Position numbers and translations under genes: made by a program. This document shows positions 33,473 to 42,887 of a stretch of 64,000 nt of DNA, one piece after another. This DNA comes from Paenibacillus sp. YN15 (lineage in GTDB: Bacteria > Bacillota > Bacilli > Paenibacillales > NBRC-103111): contig NZ_QMFA01000006.1 in the NCBI RefSeq assembly GCF_003285005.1, positions 62,001 through 126,000 of the forward strand, in the 5' to 3' direction. Within the stretch, counting starts at the first letter, position 1. Every line of letters begins with the position of its first letter. The notes beneath the pieces are model-generated. The model worked only from the letters and a program-made list of their open reading frames with translations, was not told the origin of the DNA and did not search any database.

Positions 33473-34732
33473 ATGAACAGCTTTCGTTCTCTTTCATTCA
33501 AGTCCAAGCTCCAGCTTGGCTACTACTGCATTATTATCGTCTATACGATTGTAATCTTCATTCTGATGATTACCACAGGCGCCGCCGTATGGCTTGGTTT
33601 GGTTTGTTCGCTGGTCCTCATGGCAATCAGTCTTCCGTTTGTCAACTGGATGGAAAAGATGCTCACGGAGCCGGTTCAGGAGTTGTCGCGGATTGCCCTC
33701 AATATTGCCAAGGGAGATTTCACGCAAAAAATGGAGGTTTCGTCAGATGACGCTTTCGGCGAATTGGGCAAATGCTTCAACAGCATGATTGACCGGTTGA
33801 AGGAGCTGCTGAACGAAACCAAGCATATGTCTGTCCATGTTTCCGAATCGGGGCGGGATATCTTTGCCAAGAACGAGGAAATTAACCGCCTTTTGCTGGA
33901 CGTCTCCAGCGCCATGGCGGATCTGGCAGCCGGAGCGGGCCAAATATCGGAGGGGGTGTCCCGCAGCTTCTCCACATTGAAGGACATTGAGAGCAAGGTT
34001 TCCGGCTATACCAGCTCCGCAAGACGGATGAACAAAGCCTCACAGGAAACTCTGCTGCTTGTCAAAAAAGGGAATGAGGCCGTGGAGACGCAAACGGAGG
34101 GCATACGTCATAATGTGATTGCCACGGATAACGTGTCGTCCACCATATCCGAGCTGGTAAAGGAAGCTGCCGGAATAACCAAAATTGCCGGAACCATTTC
34201 GGAGATTGCCAATCAGACCAACCTGCTTTCCCTCAACGCCTCCATTGAAGCCGCCCGGGCGGGGGAGCATGGTTTGGGCTTTTCCGTTGTTGCCCTTGAG
34301 GTGCGCAAGCTGGCGGAGCAGTCGGCCAAATCCGCCAGGGAGGTGTTTGATCTGGTTCGCAATATCGAGCAAGGGGTACACCAGGCGCTGCAAAATATTA
34401 AAGTGAATGAAAGCATTGTGAAGCGCCAGGTATCCGCCATTGAGGATACGAAAAAGGTATTCGGGGACATGGTGGAAAGCATCATGTTCGTAAGCGAGCA
34501 AATGAACCATTTTGAGGAGGAAAGCGAGAAGATGCTGGATTCTGCCCGGCAGATGTCCGCGGTTATGGAAAATATCGCCTCCATTACCCAGGAGTCCGCC
34601 GCGGCCACTGAGCAAGTATCCGCCTCCATGGCCGTTAATACCGGTTCAGTCACCGAGGTGGTCAGCTTGACGGAGCAGATGATACACAGCGTGATACAGC
34701 TCCATCGGAGCATTCAGGTGTTCCGGTTATAA
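33473..34732 (+). CDS. methyl-accepting chemotaxis protein without a large extracellular domain
   Basis: A 419-residue chemoreceptor. Two transmembrane segments (about 18-37 and 40-60) are joined by only a few residues, so there is almost no extracellular sensor. A HAMP domain follows ([20 protein letters not shown]), then the signalling hairpin [20 protein letters not shown] with [26 protein letters not shown] precedes the ATG. It is the last plus-strand gene of the pilus locus and lies before the fla/che operon; its CheA/CheW partners are probably those encoded at 58.9-61.5 kb. Confidence 0.88.
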   Translation: MNSFRSLSFKSKLQLGYYCIIIVYTIVIFILMITTGAAVWLGLVCSLVLMAISLPFVNWMEKMLTEPVQELSRIALNIAKGDFTQKMEVSSDDAFGELGKCFNSMIDRLKELLNETKHMSVHVSESGRDIFAKNEEINRLLLDVSSAMADLAAGAGQISEGVSRSFSTLKDIESKVSGYTSSARRMNKASQETLLLVKKGNEAVETQTEGIRHNVIATDNVSSTISELVKEAAGITKIAGTISEIANQTNLLSLNASIEAARAGEHGLGFSVVALEVRKLAEQSAKSAREVFDLVRNIEQGVHQALQNIKVNESIVKRQVSAIEDTKKVFGDMVESIMFVSEQMNHFEEESEKMLDSARQMSAVMENIASITQESAAATEQVSASMAVNTGSVTEVVSLTEQMIHSVIQLHRSIQVFRL

Positions 34733-35023
34733 GAGGCTGTTCCACATCCAGAAGGAATGAAGCAGCATCACCCCTGTATAGACAATAAAAGCAACGCCGA
34801 TCAGGGCTTTATGATAGTTTTGGGGAGCGGTTTTCTCGGAGATTAGAAGCAGCAGCAGCGGAAGGGCCAGCTTCACTCCATAAAACAGCGGGTAAGCCTG
34901 TTCATACAGAATCCTCATGAAAGGATTCGCTTCCGTAATAACCTGAAGCCGCAGCCCGATGTCAGTAAGCATGGCATCGGCCAAGCCGGCCAGGACGAGA
35001 AAGATGATGGATTTGCGGTACAT
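34727..35023 (-). CDS. small membrane protein, DUF5658-like
   Basis: A 98-residue protein with three predicted transmembrane segments, the conserved D-A-M-L-T-D start of the second segment, and EANPFM, the hallmark of DUF5658 proteins. Function unknown. It is convergent with the chemoreceptor gene, and their ends overlap by six bases. AAGGAG lies nine bases upstream of its ATG on the minus strand. Confidence 0.7.
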   Translation of the reverse strand: MYRKSIIFLVLAGLADAMLTDIGLRLQVITEANPFMRILYEQAYPLFYGVKLALPLLLLLISEKTAPQNYHKALIGVAFIVYTGVMLLHSFWMWNSLL

Positions 35024-35205
35024 ATTGACATACTCCTTTTTGCTGAAGGGTCTCTCCTAAACTATACCCGATCCGGATATACTCCGCCAGCTGCGGCGGA
35101 CAAGGGACTAATGGGCTATTATTACCAGTCTTTACTGCCGCAGGAAATCCTGCTTATATAGGCCCTCCAATCAGAGTCACGGAATTTATATAAACTTTAG
35201 ATTAT

Positions 35206-35238
35206 AAAGTCCTATAATTACAAAGATAGGGCTTTTTT
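35206..35238 (+). terminator. intrinsic terminator insulating the fla/che operon
   Basis: AAAGTCCTAT (35206-35215) pairs with ATAGGGCTTT (35226-35235), one G-T wobble included, and the stem ends in six T (35233-35238). It lies 470 bases after the chemoreceptor and directly before the flagellar promoter. Confidence 0.8.
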
Positions 35239-35277
35239 CATATTGTATATTTTGCCATTTTTTTGCATGATTTATGA

Positions 35278-35345
35278 TGTCGAATCTACTCTATGCTCCA
35301 TGATGTGACAGCGTTGGCGAAAACTTAATATAATTTATTGTCGAA
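35278..35345 (+). promoter_or_regulatory. fla/che operon promoter with two Spo0A-box-like sites
   Basis: GTGACA (35305-35310) and TATAAT (35329-35334) are 18 bases apart, a good sigma-A promoter about 80 bases before flgB. Two perfect TGTCGAA cores of the Spo0A box flank it, at 35278-35284 (upstream of -35) and 35339-35345 (around the start point). Between the terminator and here I see no gene; the rest of 35024-35204 contains two small hairpins (TCCGCC/GGCGGA about 35080, GCAGGA/TCCTGC about 35140). Confidence 0.6.
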
Positions 35346-35415
35346 AAAAAGAGGAGAATGAAAGAAAGCTGTTGAATAAGTAACGGTAATCTGTGGCCGG
35401 AGGTTGAAGCTCATA

Positions 35416-35817
35416 ATGAATATCCTGCAATCAGCAAGTTTTAACCGGTTGGAACGCACCTTGGATGCGGCCGTCCTGAGGCAGACTGTATCTGCCAACA
35501 ATGTTGCCAATGTGGATACGCCCAATTTTAAACGTTCGGATGTGGTGTTTGAGGAGCTGCTTAGCCAGCAGATGAATTCCAAAACCCTCACAGGCAGACG
35601 GACACATCCCAAGCATATTCCCATTGGAAGCGGATCGTCCCCGGTAGAGTCGAAAATTGTTGTAGACAATAGCTCGGTGATGAACAACAATTTAAATAAT
35701 GTAGATATCGATGCCGAGATGTCCCTCATCGCCAAGAACCAGCTCCGCTATAATGTGGTGGCCCAGCAAGTGACCCACGATATCCGCAATATCCGCACCG
35801 CGATTGGAGGGAAATAG
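35416..35817 (+). CDS. flgB: flagellar basal body rod protein FlgB
   Basis: Proximal rod subunit and first gene of the fla/che operon. It has 133 residues with the flagellar rod signature TVSANNVANVDTPNFKRSDV and the C-terminal heptad region. ATG 35416 is preferred; CCGGAGG lies about 12 bases upstream, and the TTG at 35404 would touch it. flgC follows after two bases. Confidence 0.96.
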   Translation: MNILQSASFNRLERTLDAAVLRQTVSANNVANVDTPNFKRSDVVFEELLSQQMNSKTLTGRRTHPKHIPIGSGSSPVESKIVVDNSSVMNNNLNNVDIDAEMSLIAKNQLRYNVVAQQVTHDIRNIRTAIGGK

Positions 35818-35819
35818 CA

Positions 35820-36278
35820 ATGAAGCTGACCAACGGGTTTGATATCAGCAGCTCGGCGCTTACCGCCCAGCGGCTCAGAATGGACGTAATTGCCTCCAAT
35901 ATGGCCAACGCGGATACAACGCGGGGCAAGCTGGTAGACGGCAAATGGGTGCCTTACACCCGGAAGATTGTCTCCATGGAGCAAAAGCAAGGCGCCTCCT
36001 TTTCCCAGGTGCTGTCCGGCGCAATGGGAACCGCTAACGCCTCATCCGGCGGCGGAGTCAAGATAAGCAAAATTTCCGAGGATTCCGCTCCCTTCAAGCA
36101 AGTGTACAACCCCACCCATCCCGATGCGGATGAGAAGGGGTTTGTACTTATGCCCAATGTGGACCCGCTGAAGGAAATGGTGGACATGATGTCCGCCACC
36201 CGGTCCTATGAAGCCAATGTTACGGCGCTGAACGCCGCCAAGGCAATGATTACGAAAGCTCTTGAAATCGGCAAATAA
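35820..36278 (+). CDS. flgC: flagellar basal body rod protein FlgC
   Basis: Rod protein of 152 residues. The N-terminal DISSSALTAQRLRMDVIASN with MANADTT and the C-terminal VDMMSATRSYEANVTALNAA are the paired axial-protein helices. Start ATG 35820 lies behind GGAGGG at the end of flgB. Confidence 0.96.
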   Translation: MKLTNGFDISSSALTAQRLRMDVIASNMANADTTRGKLVDGKWVPYTRKIVSMEQKQGASFSQVLSGAMGTANASSGGGVKISKISEDSAPFKQVYNPTHPDADEKGFVLMPNVDPLKEMVDMMSATRSYEANVTALNAAKAMITKALEIGK

Positions 36279-36296
36279 TATAGGGGGTAACCGTAC

Positions 36297-36605
36297 ATGA
36301 TCGAGAAAATAGGAATCCAGCCATCCTCCTTGTTGAAGCCGTTGCAGACGGATGCCAAAGCATCGGCAGGAGCGGCGGACCTTGGAAAATCCTTTGGGGA
36401 TATGCTGAATCAAGCCATCGGCCAGCTGTCGGCCCAGGAGAAAAACGTAGAAATGCTGAATGATCAATTTATCCGCGGCGAAGGGGTAGATGCCCATCAG
36501 CTGACGATCAATGCGGAAAGGCTGTCCTTGGGACTGGAGCTTACTGTCCAGGTCCGCAATAAGGTGATAGAAGCTTATCAGGACATCATGAGAACGCAAA
36601 TTTGA
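36297..36605 (+). CDS. fliE: flagellar hook-basal body complex protein FliE
   Basis: A 102-residue adapter between the MS ring and the rod. The C-terminal VQVRNKVIEAYQDIMRTQI is the family signature, and GKSFGDMLNQAIGQL the N-terminal helix. AGGGGG lies upstream of the ATG. Confidence 0.94.
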   Translation: MIEKIGIQPSSLLKPLQTDAKASAGAADLGKSFGDMLNQAIGQLSAQEKNVEMLNDQFIRGEGVDAHQLTINAERLSLGLELTVQVRNKVIEAYQDIMRTQI

Positions 36606-36651
36606 TCCTAGCGTATGAGCGACATACGTGCTGGCGGATGAGGTGAAATAT

Positions 36652-38229
36652 GTGAACGAAAGACTGCTCCAATATTGGACGAATGTGAAGCAATATTGGA
36701 ACCGATTCAACAAAACTTCCAAGCTGATGATTGTCGGCATCTTTATTGCGATGCTTCTGACTATTATCCTCTTTGTTTACAACAACTCCAAAATTGAATA
36801 TGCAACAGCCTTTACGGATTTGCAGCCCAACGACGCAGCTTCCATTACCAAGTATCTCACCGACGGGGGAATCCCCTATAAGATCAGCGAGGACGGCAAA
36901 AGCATTGGAGTTCCCCGCAAGATGGTGTCCCAGGTGAAGGTGGATGTGGTCGGACAAGGCTTAACCAAAAGCGGCTCCATCGGCTGGGGCGTATTCCGCG
37001 AAAACAGCATCTTCGGCAAAACCGATGCCCAGACCCGGATCATGGAGCTGGAGGCTCTGCAAGGGGAGCTGGAGCAGCTGATCAACACCAACGTGGCCAT
37101 TTCAGGCTCCAAGGTGTTGGTAACCCGCCAGGATGACGGCGTCTTTCTCCGGCAGAACCAGCCTCCCACCGCCTCCATTATGGTGAATACGAAGCCCGGT
37201 TATGTCCTCGATCAGCAAAAAATCGATACGATGTATTTGTTGGTGTCGAAAAGCGTCCCGAATCTGACGGTAGAGAATATTACCATCTCCGACCAGAACG
37301 GGGACTTGCTTCCCTACTCCAAATCGTCCGCAGGCCAGCTTGGCGCCACCAGCGCGGCGGCGCAGCAGTTTCAGATCAAGAAGGATTTTGAGCAGGACCT
37401 GCGCAAAGAGATTACCCGGCAGCTTGGTTCCATTGCGGGGGCCAATAATGTCATGCCCATGGTTGTGGCCACCTTCAATTACGACAAGAAGACGCAGAAC
37501 AGCGATCTGGTCACTCCGGTCAATGGGGAAAACGGCATTGTGGTCAGCTCCAATGTGAATGAAAAATCTTCCACCGGAGTCTCCGACGGCGGTGTAGCGG
37601 GGACAGGCGAAACCGATGTTCCTACATATCCGTCAGGAGCCAACGGCGGCGGCACGTCGGAGGAATCCTCCAGAACCTACAATTATGAATTCAACCGCAT
37701 TAAAGAGGTCATTGAATCACAGCCGTTTTTTGTCAACGATTTGATGATCAGCGTCGGCATCAACCGCAACGCCAACCTGACAGACGCTACCAAAACAGCC
37801 ATTCAGCGGATGCTGACCAGTCTGGTGGCCACTTCTCTGGCCAACAACGGCCGGACCTATACCGCCGAGGAACTGGCAGCCAAGGTAACCGTGTTTGATG
37901 AGACCTTTGCGGAGGCCGCGCCCGGTACGGGAACAGCCGCCGGAACCAATTGGCTTCTGTACGGCGGAATCGGCGCAGCTGCGGCAGCGTTGGCGGCAGT
38001 GGGCGGATTCGCTATCGCCTCGCGGAGACGGAAAGCCAGAGAGCTGGAGGCCATGGAGGAAGAAGCGGCGATTATGGTTCAAAATGCCAATACCCAGGCC
38101 GAGTTCCCCAGCATTGATCTTGACAATCTTACTAATGACAATCAGGCCAGGAAGCAGCTTGAGCAGTTGGCGAAGAAAAAACCGGAAGAGTTCGTCAATC
38201 TTCTTCGCACCTGGCTTGTAGATGAATAG
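36652..38229 (+). CDS. fliF: flagellar MS-ring protein FliF
   Basis: Base of the flagellar motor and export gate housing. It has 525 residues with transmembrane segments at about 24-44 and 440-460, two ring-building motifs between them (YKISEDGKSIGVPRKMVSQV region, and ASIMVNTKPGYVLDQQKIDT), and a C-terminal tail that binds FliG. GTG 36652 is preferred over GTG 36628, because GAGGTG lies seven bases upstream and the protein then begins like its Bacillus homologues. Confidence 0.95.
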   Translation: MNERLLQYWTNVKQYWNRFNKTSKLMIVGIFIAMLLTIILFVYNNSKIEYATAFTDLQPNDAASITKYLTDGGIPYKISEDGKSIGVPRKMVSQVKVDVVGQGLTKSGSIGWGVFRENSIFGKTDAQTRIMELEALQGELEQLINTNVAISGSKVLVTRQDDGVFLRQNQPPTASIMVNTKPGYVLDQQKIDTMYLLVSKSVPNLTVENITISDQNGDLLPYSKSSAGQLGATSAAAQQFQIKKDFEQDLRKEITRQLGSIAGANNVMPMVVATFNYDKKTQNSDLVTPVNGENGIVVSSNVNEKSSTGVSDGGVAGTGETDVPTYPSGANGGGTSEESSRTYNYEFNRIKEVIESQPFFVNDLMISVGINRNANLTDATKTAIQRMLTSLVATSLANNGRTYTAEELAAKVTVFDETFAEAAPGTGTAAGTNWLLYGGIGAAAAALAAVGGFAIASRRRKARELEAMEEEAAIMVQNANTQAEFPSIDLDNLTNDNQARKQLEQLAKKKPEEFVNLLRTWLVDE

Positions 38230-38240
38230 AGGGGTGCGCA

Positions 38241-39269
38241 ATGGCAGCAGCAAAAGGGGCGTTTCAGGCTCCAATTCTTACCGGCCGGCAAAAGGCTGCT
38301 ATTCTGCTGATCAGTCTGGGGCCGGAGGTTTCCGCGCAAATTTTCAAGCATCTGCGGGATGACGAAATTGAACAGCTGACCTTGGAAATCGCCAATGTCC
38401 GCAAGGTGGACTCGGCGGAGAAGGATGCGATCCTGGCGGAATTCCACCAAATCTGCATGGCCCAGGAATTCATCTCCCAGGGCGGTATTGCTTATGCCAA
38501 GGAAATTCTGGAGAAGGCTCTGGGCAACCAGAAGGCCATCGATATAATCAACAAGCTGACGGCAACCCTGCAGGTTCGTCCCTTCGACTTTGCCCGGAAG
38601 GCGGACCCGTCGCAGATTCTCAACTTTATCCAGAACGAGAATACCCAGACCATCGCCCTGGTACTGTCCTATTTGCAGGCCCAGCAGGCATCCATGATTT
38701 TGTCCGCCCTTCCCGAGGACAAGCAGGCGGATGTGGCCAAACGGATTGCGCTTATGGACAGCACCTCTCCGGAGGTGGTGGCCCAGGTGGAGCGTGTGCT
38801 GGAGCAGAAGCTCTCCGCTACCGTTACCCAGGACTACACCTCTGCCGGCGGCATCGAATCCATTGTGCAAATCCTTAACGGTGTTGACCGGGGCACAGAG
38901 CGGACGATTCTGGATGCTCTGGAAATCCAAGACCCTGAGCTGGCCGAGGAAATCAAGAAGCGGATGTTTGTTTTCGAGGATATCGTCAATATCGACAACC
39001 GCTCCATCCAGCGCATTATCCGGGATTTGGAGAATGCCGACCTTCAATTGGCCCTCAAGGTGGCCAGCGAGGAGGTGCGGGAATCCATTTTCCGCAATAT
39101 GTCCAAACGGATGGCGGAGACCTTCAAGGAAGAAATGGAATACATGGGGCCTGTCCGGCTGCGTGATGTGGAAGAGGCCCAAAGCCGTATCGTATCGACC
39201 ATTCGCCGTCTTGAGGAATCCGGCGAGGTTATTATCGCCCGCGGCGGGGGAGATGATGTGATTGTCTAG
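38241..39269 (+). CDS. fliG: flagellar motor switch protein FliG
   Basis: C-ring protein that interacts with the stators. It has 342 residues with the N-terminal KAAILLISLGPEVSAQIFKH, the middle EHPQ-like segment (here NTQTIALVLSYL, with QAQQAS in place of the usual EHPQ loop end) and the C-terminal charged helix EAMEYMGPVRLRDVEEAQSR in recognisable form. GAGGGGTG lies upstream of the ATG. It overlaps fliH by eight bases. Confidence 0.96.
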   Translation: MAAAKGAFQAPILTGRQKAAILLISLGPEVSAQIFKHLRDDEIEQLTLEIANVRKVDSAEKDAILAEFHQICMAQEFISQGGIAYAKEILEKALGNQKAIDIINKLTATLQVRPFDFARKADPSQILNFIQNENTQTIALVLSYLQAQQASMILSALPEDKQADVAKRIALMDSTSPEVVAQVERVLEQKLSATVTQDYTSAGGIESIVQILNGVDRGTERTILDALEIQDPELAEEIKKRMFVFEDIVNIDNRSIQRIIRDLENADLQLALKVASEEVRESIFRNMSKRMAETFKEEMEYMGPVRLRDVEEAQSRIVSTIRRLEESGEVIIARGGGDDVIV

Positions 39270-40098
39270 AGTCATCAAACCGCAATTTTATATCACCTTA
39301 GACGACCGAAAGGAAATAAATGTTGCATCTTATTCATTACCCCATCCTGCACAGCATGAAACGCCGCTTCAGCCGGTTTCCGATGAGGAAGAGGCCGAAC
39401 TGAGGGAGCTGCTCCGGATGAAGGACCGCATCCTGCAGGATGCGGAAAATGTGGCCGAAGAGCAAATCCGCCAAGCCTTGGAAGAAGCAGCCGGGCTCCG
39501 GGCCGCCGCGCAGCAAGAGATTGAAGGCTGGTGGGAGGAGCGCCGCAGCCAGGACCGGGAGGCGGCGGAGGAAGCGCGGCAAAGCGGCTTCCAGCAAGGC
39601 TTCCAAGCCGGGCAGGAGCAGGCGGAGGTCAAGGTGCTGGAGCAGTATGACCAGCTTCTGGGCGATGCCAGGACCGTGCTGGAGCAGGCTTATGACCTGA
39701 AGCGGCAGATTATTCAGGAATCCGAGCCTTTCCTGGTGGAGCTGGCAACAGCCATTGCAGGAAAGATTATCCAGCGGGAGCTGAGCTCCAATCCCCAGTG
39801 GGTAATTGAGATGACCAAAGGGGTGCTGGCCCGGAAACGGGAAAAAGGAACGGTCACCCTATGCGTCAGCCCCAAGCAGTTTGCCTATATCCGGGATGCC
39901 CGGGATGAGCTGAAGCTTTCGGTGGATTCCCAGGCCGAGCTGGAGATTCTTCCCGATTCCACGATTGACGATTTCGGCTGTGTGGTCCGCACCGCCTTCG
40001 GAAGCATTGATGCCCGTGTGGACACGCAACTGAAGGAAATCAAGCTTGCGCTGCAGCAATTGTCCATGGAAACGGCGGAGGGAGAAGAGGAAGCATGA
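39262..40098 (+). CDS. fliH: flagellar export ATPase negative regulator FliH
   Basis: A 278-residue stalk protein that dimerises and binds FliI. A long charged coiled coil (about 40-140, rich in Glu, Gln, Ala and Arg) contains glycine-spaced helix motifs (RQSGFQQGFQAGQEQAEVKV). The C-terminal domain matches V-ATPase E-subunit relatives (DFGCVVRTAFGSIDARVDTQ). The start is TTG 39262, inside the fliG end, with GGGGGAGA upstream. Confidence 0.92.
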   Translation: MSRVIKPQFYITLDDRKEINVASYSLPHPAQHETPLQPVSDEEEAELRELLRMKDRILQDAENVAEEQIRQALEEAAGLRAAAQQEIEGWWEERRSQDREAAEEARQSGFQQGFQAGQEQAEVKVLEQYDQLLGDARTVLEQAYDLKRQIIQESEPFLVELATAIAGKIIQRELSSNPQWVIEMTKGVLARKREKGTVTLCVSPKQFAYIRDARDELKLSVDSQAELEILPDSTIDDFGCVVRTAFGSIDARVDTQLKEIKLALQQLSMETAEGEEEA

Positions 40099-41414
40099 AT
40101 GTGCCCCAGGCTTCGCGCTATATCGAGCATCTCCGCCATATTGATCCTGTGCTGGTGAACGGCAAGGTGACCCAGGTGATCGGGCTTACGGTTGAATCCG
40201 AGGGACCCGACGCCAGTGTAGGCGATGTCTGTTATATCTATCCGTATAAATCCACCAAGCCGTTAAAGGCCGAGGTGGTGGGCTTCCGGGACAACAAGGT
40301 CATTTTGATGCCCCTTGGCGATTTGCAATCCGTCGGTCCCGGCTGTGAAGTGGTGGGAACCGGAAAGCCTTTGTCCGTACAGGTTGGCTACGAGCTTCTG
40401 GGCAAGGTTCTCGACGGTCTTGGCCAGCCCCTGGACGGGAGCTTTCTGCCAAGCCGCATGACCCATTATTCCACCCACAATGCGCCCAGCAATCCGTTGA
40501 AGCGGCCCCGGGTGCTGGAGCCCATCAGTGTGGGCATCCGGGCCATTGACGGACTGCTTACCGTGGGCAACGGGCAGCGGGTCGGTATTTTTGCCGGCTC
40601 CGGCGTGGGCAAAAGCACCTTGCTGGGCATGATCGCCCGGAACACTGCCGCCGATGTGAACGTCATCGCCCTTATCGGCGAACGGGGCCGGGAGGTGCTG
40701 GACTTTATTGAACGTGATTTGGGGCCGGAAGGCCTTGCGCGTTCGGTGGTGGTGGTTGCCACCTCCGACCAGCCTGCGCTGATCCGGATCAAGGGGGCGC
40801 TGATTGCCACCAGCATCGCCGAGTTTTTCCGGGACCGCGGCTTAAACGTTATGCTGATGATGGATTCCGTTACACGCTTTGCCATGGCCCAGCGGGAAGT
40901 CGGGCTGGCCGTCGGCGAGCCGCCTGCCACAAGAGGATACACGCCTTCCGTATTTGCCATGCTGCCCAAGCTTCTGGAGCGTTCGGGGACCAGCCCCAAA
41001 GGCTCCATCACCGCCTTTTATACGGTGCTGGTGGATGGCGACGACATGAACGAACCCATTGCCGATGCAGTCCGAGGCATCCTTGACGGACACATCGTGC
41101 TCAACCGGAATCTTGCCAATAAAGGACATTTCCCGGCCATTGACATTCTGGCCAGCGTCAGCCGCGTCATGAAGGAAATCGTGCCTCCCGAACATCAGGA
41201 GGCCGCCCAATTTCTGAATCAGGTGCTCTCTGTTTATAAGGATTCGGAGGATCTGATCAATATTGGGGCATACCAGCGCGGGTCAAATCCGGAAATTGAC
41301 ATGTCCTTGAAATATATACAGGCCATCAACGAGTTCACCAGGCAAAAAGTAGATGAAAAAGTGACATTCACCCAGGTTCAGGAGCGTTTATTATCTGAAT
41401 TTAGCGGAGGTTGA
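40095..41414 (+). CDS. fliI: flagellar type III export ATPase FliI
   Basis: F1-beta-like ATPase that assists export. It has 439 residues with Walker A GSGVGKSTLLGMIAR (about residue 171), IALIGERGREVLDFIE, Walker B VMLMMDSVTRFAMAQREVGL and the conserved EPPATRGYTPSVFA. It begins four bases inside fliH. The C-terminal docking helices are intact. Confidence 0.97.
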   Translation: MNVPQASRYIEHLRHIDPVLVNGKVTQVIGLTVESEGPDASVGDVCYIYPYKSTKPLKAEVVGFRDNKVILMPLGDLQSVGPGCEVVGTGKPLSVQVGYELLGKVLDGLGQPLDGSFLPSRMTHYSTHNAPSNPLKRPRVLEPISVGIRAIDGLLTVGNGQRVGIFAGSGVGKSTLLGMIARNTAADVNVIALIGERGREVLDFIERDLGPEGLARSVVVVATSDQPALIRIKGALIATSIAEFFRDRGLNVMLMMDSVTRFAMAQREVGLAVGEPPATRGYTPSVFAMLPKLLERSGTSPKGSITAFYTVLVDGDDMNEPIADAVRGILDGHIVLNRNLANKGHFPAIDILASVSRVMKEIVPPEHQEAAQFLNQVLSVYKDSEDLINIGAYQRGSNPEIDMSLKYIQAINEFTRQKVDEKVTFTQVQERLLSEFSGG

Positions 41415-41422
41415 GTCAGAGG

Positions 41423-41863
41423 ATGCGGTTTAAGTACACCTTTCAGAAGATTGTGGACCTCAAATCCAATGAGAAAACTCAGGCGGAATGGGTTTTGTCC
41501 GGCGCTATCGGCCATCTCCGGGAAGAGGAGGAGAACCTTTCAACCTTGTTTTCCGAAAAAAGCAGCGTTGAAACGGAGCTTGTCTCCGCCGCCCGGCACA
41601 CCACTGCTTCGGAGCTTATGAGCTACCAGTATTATCTGGATCATCTGAACAACAGAATCCGGAGCAAAACGGCGGATGTCCGGCTGGCAGAGAAGAATGT
41701 GGTGGAGAAGCGGGGAATTCTCTCCTCCAAAATGGTGGAGGAGAAGGTTTGGGATCAGGCCCGCAACAAGGCGTATCTGCTTCATCAGGCCATGGAGCTG
41801 AAGAAGGAGCAGGAGGTTCTGGACGAAATGGCGACCATGCGGCATAAGGCCAATCATGGATGA
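41423..41863 (+). CDS. fliJ: flagellar export chaperone FliJ
   Basis: A 146-residue coiled-coil protein related to the gamma subunit of F1. The N-terminal MRFKYTFQKIVDLKSNEKTQ is like that of Bacillus FliJ. ATG 41423 is taken; a TTG at 41411 overlaps the fliI stop and touches the ribosome binding site GGAGG. Confidence 0.9.
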   Translation: MRFKYTFQKIVDLKSNEKTQAEWVLSGAIGHLREEEENLSTLFSEKSSVETELVSAARHTTASELMSYQYYLDHLNNRIRSKTADVRLAEKNVVEKRGILSSKMVEEKVWDQARNKAYLLHQAMELKKEQEVLDEMATMRHKANHG

Positions 41864-41900
41864 AGACGGCTTAATCTTGTGGACAAAAGGAAGTGCATAA

Positions 41901-42845
41901 ATGATGGAGATGGAGGCGGAAAAGCCGACATTTAGCGCGTTTGAACGGTTCCTGTACTGGTTTTTTATCCCCATTGTGTTCACGATGGTGCTGATCGGCG
42001 CACTCCTGTCCTTGTTTGACTACAATGTCAAGGATGAGCTCTTGAAGATCGGCAATAAAGTGCCGGGACTATCCGCTGTTCTTCCCGACCCCAAAACCGA
42101 CGTAAAGACCGATGCCAAGGCGGTGCAGCCTGCTGACGCTGCAACAAGCGGGGAAAGCACGCCGGAAGCAGTGGCAGCCGAGGCTACCGCCCAGTTGGCG
42201 GCCCTGCAGAAGCAGCTGGAGGCGCAGACCGCCGAATTGGCAGGCAGCGCCCAAACGCTGAAGGATAAGGATCAAACCATTAAGGACCTGCAGGCCAAAA
42301 TCGCCGCATTGGAGGCGCAGAAGGTAAGCCAGGCCAAGAGCGACGAGGAATATCAGGCCCTGATCGCCGAAACGGCTTCCATGTACGCCAAGATGTCTCC
42401 CAGCAAAGCTGCTCCAATCATGCAGAACTTGACCCTGAAGGAGCAGGTGCTGCTGCTGTCTGAAATGAAAACCGATGACCGGGTTCGCATTTTGGAAAAA
42501 ATGGATCCGAAAAAAGCGGCGGAAGCATCTATTTACCTGAAGGATGCCGTTCCTGCCAAGGATAAGCAAATCGCTGCCCTGCAGGAGCGTCTCGACCTGA
42601 ACAAAACAACGGCAAGCGCCACCCAGCAAAGCGGCATAACCAAGCAGGAGCTGGGACAAACCTTTGCCAACATGACCCCCAAAAGCGCAGCCGAGCTTCT
42701 TGTGGAAATGAACAAAACCGATTCCGGCAAGGTGATCGAAATCCTGAACAGCATGGATGTGGCGGCGCGGTCCAAGGTGATGACCTACTTGTCCGACAAC
42801 TTCAAGGAAGTGGCGCCGGTTATTGCCTCCAAGCTTGCCCCTTAA
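41901..42845 (+). CDS. MotE-like/YlxF-like protein with an MgtE-type N domain
   Basis: A 314-residue protein with an N-terminal transmembrane segment (about 20-41), an Ala/Gln/Glu-rich coiled coil (about 95-150), and a C-terminal helical domain containing MYAKMSPSKAAPIMQNLTLK and RVRILEKMDPKKAAEASIYL. This is the MgtE_N-like repeat found in YlxF and MotE. A position between fliJ and fliK is that of ylxF in B. subtilis. MotE-type proteins are chaperones of the stator; that role here is inference. AAAGGAAG precedes the ATG. Confidence 0.82.
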   Translation: MMEMEAEKPTFSAFERFLYWFFIPIVFTMVLIGALLSLFDYNVKDELLKIGNKVPGLSAVLPDPKTDVKTDAKAVQPADAATSGESTPEAVAAEATAQLAALQKQLEAQTAELAGSAQTLKDKDQTIKDLQAKIAALEAQKVSQAKSDEEYQALIAETASMYAKMSPSKAAPIMQNLTLKEQVLLLSEMKTDDRVRILEKMDPKKAAEASIYLKDAVPAKDKQIAALQERLDLNKTTASATQQSGITKQELGQTFANMTPKSAAELLVEMNKTDSGKVIEILNSMDVAARSKVMTYLSDNFKEVAPVIASKLAP

Positions 42846-42887
42846 GCCCAATCGGAACCAGTTATTGAAAGGAGGTGAAACACGAAT

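Noticed and set aside
35041-35240. Cyclic di-GMP (GEMM) riboswitch before the DUF5658 gene or the fla/che operon
   Set aside because: The conserved GEMM core and tetraloop receptor sequences are not present on either strand; only simple hairpins and a terminator are seen.
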